DNA of 9,071 nucleotides from Alphaproteobacteria bacterium (GTDB taxonomy: Bacteria > Pseudomonadota > Alphaproteobacteria > Rs-D84 > NBLK01). The position numbers and the translations under genes are program-made. Shown here piece after piece: positions 6,141 to 9,071 of this stretch (position 1 is the first letter of the stretch; each line of letters opens with the position of its first letter). Where the stretch lies: positions 1 to 9,071 of the forward strand of contig JAFGXE010000071.1 of the NCBI GenBank assembly GCA_016936785.1. Direction: 5' to 3'. The notes beneath the pieces were generated by a model. It was not told where the DNA came from and ran no database searches. It worked only from the letters and a program-made list of their open reading frames with translations.

Positions 6141-6685
6141 ATTGTGATGTCTCCTTGTCGAAGAATTTTATAGGGCTTTTGTCGGAAATCAACGAGTGTT
6201 GACGGGGTGCCTTTTACAAATTCATCATCTTCAATGTTGAGATCAGCGTGGATTTTGATGTCTGAAAATTTTGTTGGTGCGGGGTCGCCCGCAAGATTTG
6301 CGCTTGTGGAAATAATTGGAAAATCGATGTGCTCAAGGAGAGCTAAAACAAATGGATGATTTGGAATACGAACGGCAATTGTTTTATTTTGAAGTGTCCG
6401 AGGATCAAGGGAATAGTTGCAGTTTGCTGTGAAAATACCAGTAAGCGCGCCCGGCCAAAATTTATCTAAAATCGGCTGAGCATCATCTGGAATTTTGCAA
6501 ATCTTTTCAAGCACATCACGGCGCCCGATGACAGAAACAGCTTTATTATTTTCACGGTTTTTCAAGGCGAAAAGTTTGGCAACGGCGTCTGCTTTTCGCG
6601 CATCGCACCCGAGACCATAAACCGTATCGGTTGGATAAATAAGCGTGCCACTGGAGCGAAGAACGTTGATTGCTTTTTCAAGCAT
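6137..6685 (-). CDS. tsaC: Threonylcarbamoyl-AMP synthase (TsaC/YrdC/Sua5 family, short form)
   Basis: Makes threonylcarbamoyl-AMP from threonine, bicarbonate and ATP, the first step of t6A37 formation in tRNAs reading codons starting with A; cytoplasmic. The 182 residues cover only the YrdC domain, without the C-terminal Sua5 extension. Seen: YPTDTVYGLGCDA (17-29), the basic LKNRENNKAVSV block (41-52), FWPGALT (77-83), VRIPNHP (105-111), STSANLAGDP (126-135), STLVDF (162-167) and a terminal ILRQG. I place the start at ATG 6683-6685 because it begins MLEKAINVLRSSG, as family members do. A longer reading from 6736 would overlap the cyclophilin gene and add a polar tail. The chosen start leaves a single base after the cyclophilin stop, and the gene ends in an ATGA overlap with miaA. 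Confidence 0.93.
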   Translation of the reverse strand: MLEKAINVLRSSGTLIYPTDTVYGLGCDARKADAVAKLFALKNRENNKAVSVIGRRDVLEKICKIPDDAQPILDKFWPGALTGIFTANCNYSLDPRTLQNKTIAVRIPNHPFVLALLEHIDFPIISTSANLAGDPAPTKFSDIKIHADLNIEDDEFVKGTPSTLVDFRQKPYKILRQGDITI

Positions 6686-6686
6686 C

Positions 6687-7238
6687 TTATTTGATTTTGA
6701 GTTCTTTGATAATTGATGGATTAGCGACAGATCCATTCATCCGTGCATCACCTTTTTGGATTGTGTCAACTGTCTCAAGACCTTTAACGACTTCGCCAAA
6801 AACGGTATATTGACCGTCAAGGTAAGGTGTGTCTGCGAGCATAATAAAGAACTGAGAATTTGCACTATTTGGATCTTGTGCGCGCGCCATCGAAAGAATT
6901 CCGCGTTTGTGAGAAACATCATTAAATTCTGCTGGGAGGTCGGGATATTTTGATCCGCCTGTTCCTGTGCCGTAAGGGCATCCAGTTTGCACCATAAATC
7001 CTGCGATCACGCGGTGGAATTTGAGACCGTTATAGAATCCTTCTTTTGCAAGTTTGAGAATGCGTTCGACATGTTTTGGTGCTTTTTCTGGGAAGAGTTT
7101 AATTTCCATTGTGCCGAGAACAGTGCCGTCTGCGCTTGCGACAACCATTTCAAGCATTGGATTTTCTGAGCGCGCGTCGCATCCGCCAAGTGTTGTCATC
7201 ATAAAAACTCCCATAAAGATTATCATTAATTTTTTCAT
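6687..7238 (-). CDS. Cyclophilin-type peptidyl-prolyl isomerase, predicted lipoprotein
   Basis: Catalyses cis-trans isomerisation of proline bonds, here in exported proteins. With the start at ATG 7236-7238 it has 183 residues. MKKLMIIFMGVFMM is a hydrophobic signal peptide leading to LGGC, a lipobox with Cys20 as the acylated residue. Asp21 follows, which in E. coli marks inner-membrane retention. The cyclophilin domain spans about residues 29-183: FHRVIAGFMVQTG carries the catalytic Arg76, Phe81 and Gln84, and NSQFFIMLADTPYLDG carries the conserved SQFF. The Trp that binds cyclosporin in human cyclophilin A is Tyr139 here, common in bacterial forms. Another in-frame ATG at 7292 would add 18 hydrophobic residues and lies nine bases after the Stealth stop; the lipoprotein start is preferred, although neither has a strong Shine-Dalgarno. 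It is followed one base later by tsaC. Confidence 0.92.
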   Translation of the reverse strand: MKKLMIIFMGVFMMTTLGGCDARSENPMLEMVVASADGTVLGTMEIKLFPEKAPKHVERILKLAKEGFYNGLKFHRVIAGFMVQTGCPYGTGTGGSKYPDLPAEFNDVSHKRGILSMARAQDPNSANSQFFIMLADTPYLDGQYTVFGEVVKGLETVDTIQKGDARMNGSVANPSIIKELKIK

Positions 7239-7301
7239 GCAATCAACATTAAAGACTTCAAAAATAAATACAAGAAAAAATATTTTTTGCATGACTTATC
7301 T

Positions 7302-8342
7302 TCACTTCTCAAAAGGGGATTTTTTTGGAAAATAGTTTTTTAAAAATTCCTGAATTTCTTTTCGATGTGTATTCGTTGCACGCTCGTTATCATTGAGACA
7401 AAACATATAAGGTTTATGTTTTGTGATCATTTTTAATTTCTTTTCTTGATCTTCTTCGCCAACGCCAATAGTTTGGAGTTTCCATTTTCCGCTGAGTCTT
7501 TCAAGCATGGCGCGTTTGCGTCCCAGTGCATAGGCAGGGCTTTTATGTTGTAAAATTTGATAGCCATCATAAAGATAGAAATTCACATCGTTATAATTCC
7601 TAAATTGATGTTGGAGTGTTTGATTTATTTCATGATCGAAAATTTTTTGTGCTTTTTTGAGCCAGCTTTTACGGTAGGGACGGGCAGAATGCTCAGGCGA
7701 GAATTGAAGAATCTTTTTGAGCTTTTGATAAAGGATCTGGCGGGTATTATAAAGAGGCGTGCGTTTTTTTGATAGCTTCGATTTCCACATCCACTTTCGT
7801 TTTGCGTATGAGATTGGTAAATTCTTGTCATTAAAGAAAAAAGAAAAAGCAATCGGGCGTCCAAAGAAAAAGTCATCATTCAGATAGATAAAATATTCTC
7901 CGAGATCTTTGATATTCGGGAGACAAAGTTCAATCGCCATAGAATTAAAGCTCGGGAGTTTGGCGGATTTTGGGAAAATATCTTTGTGATCGACGATTTG
8001 GATTTTCGGATGATTTTTGAGCCAATCGGGGCGTTGTTTGTCTGTGACGATAAAAATCTTTCGCATCCATGGGAGAAACTGATGAACCGAACGAAGAGAA
8101 TACTTGAGTTCTTGATTATCAATAAAGCGGGCGTCACATGTGCCATTCGCATTCAACCCAAGGTATTTCGCTTGTTCTTTGGCTTTTTTCTGTCGCCATT
8201 TCGGATCGTTGCCGTTCACCCACAGGTAGACGAGATCAATCGGCTGTTGAATCGGTTGGTTAAAATCTATGGCGCGTGAGGCACTACGTTCTTCAAATTC
8301 ATCGTTATCGTCTCTGAGTGCGTGGAATAGTTCTTTAAACAT
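7302..8342 (-). CDS. Stealth-family sugar-phosphate transferase (CR1-CR4)
   Basis: Stealth proteins are hexose-1-phosphoryltransferases that build phosphate-linked surface or capsular polysaccharides from sugar nucleotides. All four conserved regions are visible in 346 residues: CR1 as IDLVYLWVNGNDP (35-47); CR2 from RFIDNQELKYSLRSV through PWMRKIFIVTD to FIYLNDDFFFG (about 72-161); CR3 from HSARPYRKSW to LYDGY (218-261); and CR4 near the end with NDNERATNTHRKEI and PKKSPFE (about 313-346). No membrane segment is seen, so a cytoplasmic enzyme is expected. The start is ATG 8340-8342, preceded by GGAG at 8352-8349; a longer reading to 8411 runs back through a terminator and into the RNA. Only 11 bases separate the terminator's T-run from the Shine-Dalgarno, leaving no room for its own promoter, so transcription probably depends on read-through from the RNA promoter at 8553-8581. 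No other capsule gene is in the window. Confidence 0.93.
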   Translation of the reverse strand: MFKELFHALRDDNDEFEERSASRAIDFNQPIQQPIDLVYLWVNGNDPKWRQKKAKEQAKYLGLNANGTCDARFIDNQELKYSLRSVHQFLPWMRKIFIVTDKQRPDWLKNHPKIQIVDHKDIFPKSAKLPSFNSMAIELCLPNIKDLGEYFIYLNDDFFFGRPIAFSFFFNDKNLPISYAKRKWMWKSKLSKKRTPLYNTRQILYQKLKKILQFSPEHSARPYRKSWLKKAQKIFDHEINQTLQHQFRNYNDVNFYLYDGYQILQHKSPAYALGRKRAMLERLSGKWKLQTIGVGEEDQEKKLKMITKHKPYMFCLNDNERATNTHRKEIQEFLKNYFPKKSPFEK

Positions 8343-8363
8343 TTCTTTCTCCGTTTTTTGATT

Positions 8364-8392
8364 AAAAAAAGCCCACCAAAAATGAGGTGGAC
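8364..8392 (-). terminator. Strong intrinsic terminator before the Stealth gene
   Basis: On the minus strand GTCCACC and GGTGGGC pair as a 7-bp stem with one G-T wobble around an 8-base loop, followed at once by seven T residues (8370-8364). It ends the RNA transcribed from 8545 and lies just ahead of the Stealth ribosome binding site. Confidence 0.88.
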
Positions 8393-8545
8393 TGGAGGTT
8401 AAGAACTGCACAAGAACAGCCGGCTTATTTGCCGAAGCTTATTCACCGCCTCCAGCCCGTAAGCTAGAGGAATCGTGGTGTTTCGAACATATTTTTGTCC
8501 GTCTTGCGAGAGGTTCTTAAGCCCCAATCAGCAACCCGCCGATGT
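8364..8545 (-). ncRNA. Structured small RNA of about 180 nt, 6S-like candidate
   Basis: A transcription unit of its own: a near-consensus promoter, then about 180 bases ending in a strong terminator, with no open frame of note. The RNA can fold into a rod. The closing stem pairs TTAAGAAC (8520-8513) with GTTCTTAA (8406-8399) and extends outward with G-rich/C-rich bases. A large internal loop follows, whose 3' side carries a small CGGC/GCCG hairpin (8421-8434). The apical stem has CACC/GGTG (8480-8477 and 8447-8444) enclosing the 8-bp CCTCTAGC/GCTGGAGG hairpin. Closing stem, wide bubble with a 3'-side hairpin and apical stem is the 6S RNA plan, and TCGCAAGACGG and GGCGGTGAATAAGCTTCGG loosely resemble E. 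coli 6S segments. 6S RNA binds sigma-70 RNA polymerase in stationary phase. The outer stem overlaps the terminator, so an attenuating leader of the Stealth gene is the main alternative. SRP RNA and tmRNA signatures are absent. Confidence 0.55.
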
Positions 8546-8552
8546 AAATAGA

Positions 8553-8581
8553 ATTATAAATGAAAAAAAAGAATGGGTCAA
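8553..8581 (-). promoter_or_regulatory. Near-consensus sigma-70 promoter of the small RNA
   Basis: Reading on the minus strand, TTGACC (8581-8576) and a perfect TATAAT (8558-8553) are separated by exactly 17 bases, a T-rich spacer. Transcription should start near A8545. This is the best promoter in the window and implies strong constitutive output, unless the dyad at 8598-8622 is an operator. Confidence 0.85.
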
Positions 8582-8597
8582 GTGGAAAGAAGATACT

Positions 8598-8622
8598 TGC
8601 GAATCGATTTGTGTGATTCGCA
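8598..8622. repeat. Inverted repeat upstream of the small-RNA promoter
   Basis: TGCGAATC and GATTCGCA are perfect 8-bp arms around a 9-base centre. The site lies 17-41 bases upstream of the -35 element, a usual place for an activator site. Followed on the + strand by GTTTT, it could also be a weak + strand terminator, but no + strand gene precedes it. Confidence 0.55.
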
Positions 8623-8683
8623 GTTTTGATTAGGAAATTAGATTAATAGTTGAATAACTAAGTTAAATTATTATTATAAAAGA

Positions 8684-8704
8684 GGGAGTTAGATACGAAC
8701 TCTC
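8684..8704. repeat. Short inverted repeat in the intergenic region
   Basis: GGGAGTT and AACTCTC pair over seven positions with one G-T wobble around a 7-base loop. It has no T-run next to it on either strand and no known function. Confidence 0.35.
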
Positions 8705-8765
8705 AAATATGTATTCAATTTCTTTTGTTTTTCTTCTTGTTTTTTCATCTATTTTTAACGAAATC

Positions 8766-8781
8766 ATACTATATGTAGTAT
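8766..8781. repeat. Operator-like dyad ATACTA-TATG-TAGTAT
   Basis: Perfect 6-bp arms around TATG. The length and AT-rich centre resemble a binding site for a small dimeric repressor, but no regulator is visible and the assignment rests on symmetry alone. Confidence 0.35.
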
Positions 8782-8900
8782 TTGTCTACAAAAAAGACAC
8801 AAGATATAGCGTTTTTTGCTTGCGTTAAAAAAATCGAATCTTTAAATTAGGTGTGTTTTGTAGTGGGGTTAAAAAAAAGATCCGCATTGCAGACTTTGAA

Positions 8901-8921
8901 GAGAAATCAAGATGATTTCTC
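8901..8921. repeat. Perfect 9-bp hairpin GAGAAATCA / TGATTTCTC
   Basis: The arms are perfect complements around a 3-base centre (AGA). A T-run begins only about 12 bases later on the + strand, so it is not a typical terminator. If the gene at 9050 has a long leader, this hairpin would lie in it. Confidence 0.45.
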
Positions 8922-9013
8922 ATAGTGGTTATATTTTTTTTACAGCTTTAATTTTTTTTGTTTCAAATCTTTATACAAAATCATTTTTAACATAAGAATT
9001 CTGCGCTGTCAAG

Positions 9014-9031
9014 AAAAAAAATATTTTTTTT
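9014..9031. repeat. Perfect A/T palindrome before the gene at 9050
   Basis: Eight A, TA, eight T: an 18-base palindrome that ends four bases before the Shine-Dalgarno. It could bend DNA or form an A-U hairpin in the leader. A shorter A6-TA-T6 version occurs at 7275-7288. Confidence 0.5.
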
Positions 9032-9049
9032 ATTGAAAGGAGACAAAGA

Positions 9050-9071
9050 ATGAAATTAATAATAATTAAAT
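9050..9071 (+). CDS. Start of an unidentified + strand gene, cut by window end
   Basis: AAAGGAGA (9036-9043) followed after seven bases by ATG is the best ribosome binding site on the + strand here. Only seven codons are visible (MKLIIIK), too few to identify the product; a lysine followed by isoleucines could be the beginning of a signal peptide or of a small cytoplasmic protein. Confidence 0.6.

Larger units (their letters stand above)
8582..9049. other. Non-coding AT-rich intergenic region with several dyads
   Basis: This stretch of about 470 bases lies between the divergent small-RNA promoter and the + strand gene at 9050. It is markedly AT-rich with many A and T runs and no convincing coding sequence on either strand. 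It holds inverted repeats at 8598-8622, 8684-8704, 8766-8781, 8901-8921 and 9014-9031. A weak + strand promoter may lie at 8820-8848 (TTGCGT, 17 bases, TAAATT), which would give the downstream gene a long 5' leader. Confidence 0.6.

Noticed and set aside
6686..6736. Longer tsaC starting at 6736
   Set aside because: An AAGGTG lies upstream, but the extra 17 residues overlap the cyclophilin and the family begins at MLEKAINVLRSSG.
8343..8411. N-terminal extension of the Stealth protein (23 more residues)
   Set aside because: It reads through the terminator stem and T-run, has no ribosome binding site, and the ATG at 8342 has GGAG in the right place.
8364..8545. SRP (4.5S) RNA, tmRNA or RNase P RNA
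   Set aside because: The SRP core GGTCAGGTCCGGAAGGAAGC and the tmRNA tRNA-like ends are missing, and it is too short for RNase P RNA.
8709..8828. 39-residue hydrophobic + strand frame starting MYSISFVF
   Set aside because: No ribosome binding site, no recognisable pattern, and the hydrophobic residues follow from T-rich sequence.

Overview
The window is an AT-rich stretch of bacterial chromosome. It suggests an alphaproteobacterium, inferred from three things: a eukaryotic/Agrobacterium-type alpha-phosphoglucomutase, a MotA/ExbB-like plus MotB/OmpA-like membrane pair of the kind common in that class, and a rod-shaped RNA resembling 6S RNA. The lineage call is tentative, because no rRNA or lineage-defining marker is present.

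Layout. On the + strand, positions 1-1451 hold the 3' part of a phosphoglucomutase gene, ending in a small hairpin terminator. Positions 1557-2498 hold a complete IS630-family insertion sequence (29-bp imperfect inverted repeats, TA at both ends). It sits in the gap between two convergent genes, and its transposase is split by a frame change at a seven-A run. From 8342 down to 2600 all genes read on the minus strand: a Stealth-family phosphotransferase, a lipoprotein cyclophilin, tsaC, miaA, a small MerT-like membrane protein, then a MotA/ExbB-like and a MotB/OmpA-like gene. Several junctions are tight: a 1-nt gap between the cyclophilin and tsaC, an ATGA overlap between tsaC and miaA, and a TAATG overlap between the motor-like genes.

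Upstream of the Stealth gene is a self-contained RNA unit on the minus strand. It has a near-consensus sigma-70 promoter (8553-8581), a folded transcript of about 180 nt and a strong intrinsic terminator (8364-8392). It is either a 6S-like small RNA or an attenuating leader of the Stealth gene. The remaining 8582-9049 is non-coding, AT-rich and contains several perfect or near-perfect dyads. At 9050 a new + strand gene begins with a good ribosome binding site, but only seven codons are visible.

Functionally, tsaC and miaA both modify A37 of tRNAs and are translationally coupled. The MotA/MotB-like pair should form a proton-driven, peptidoglycan-anchored inner-membrane complex. The Stealth protein points to phosphoglycan (capsule-like) synthesis, and phosphoglucomutase supplies glucose-1-phosphate for sugar nucleotides or glycogen. 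I see no complete new defence system, CRISPR array or toxin cluster. The best candidates for something undescribed are the RNA unit at 8364-8581 and the motor-like pair with its hairpin-covered translation start.
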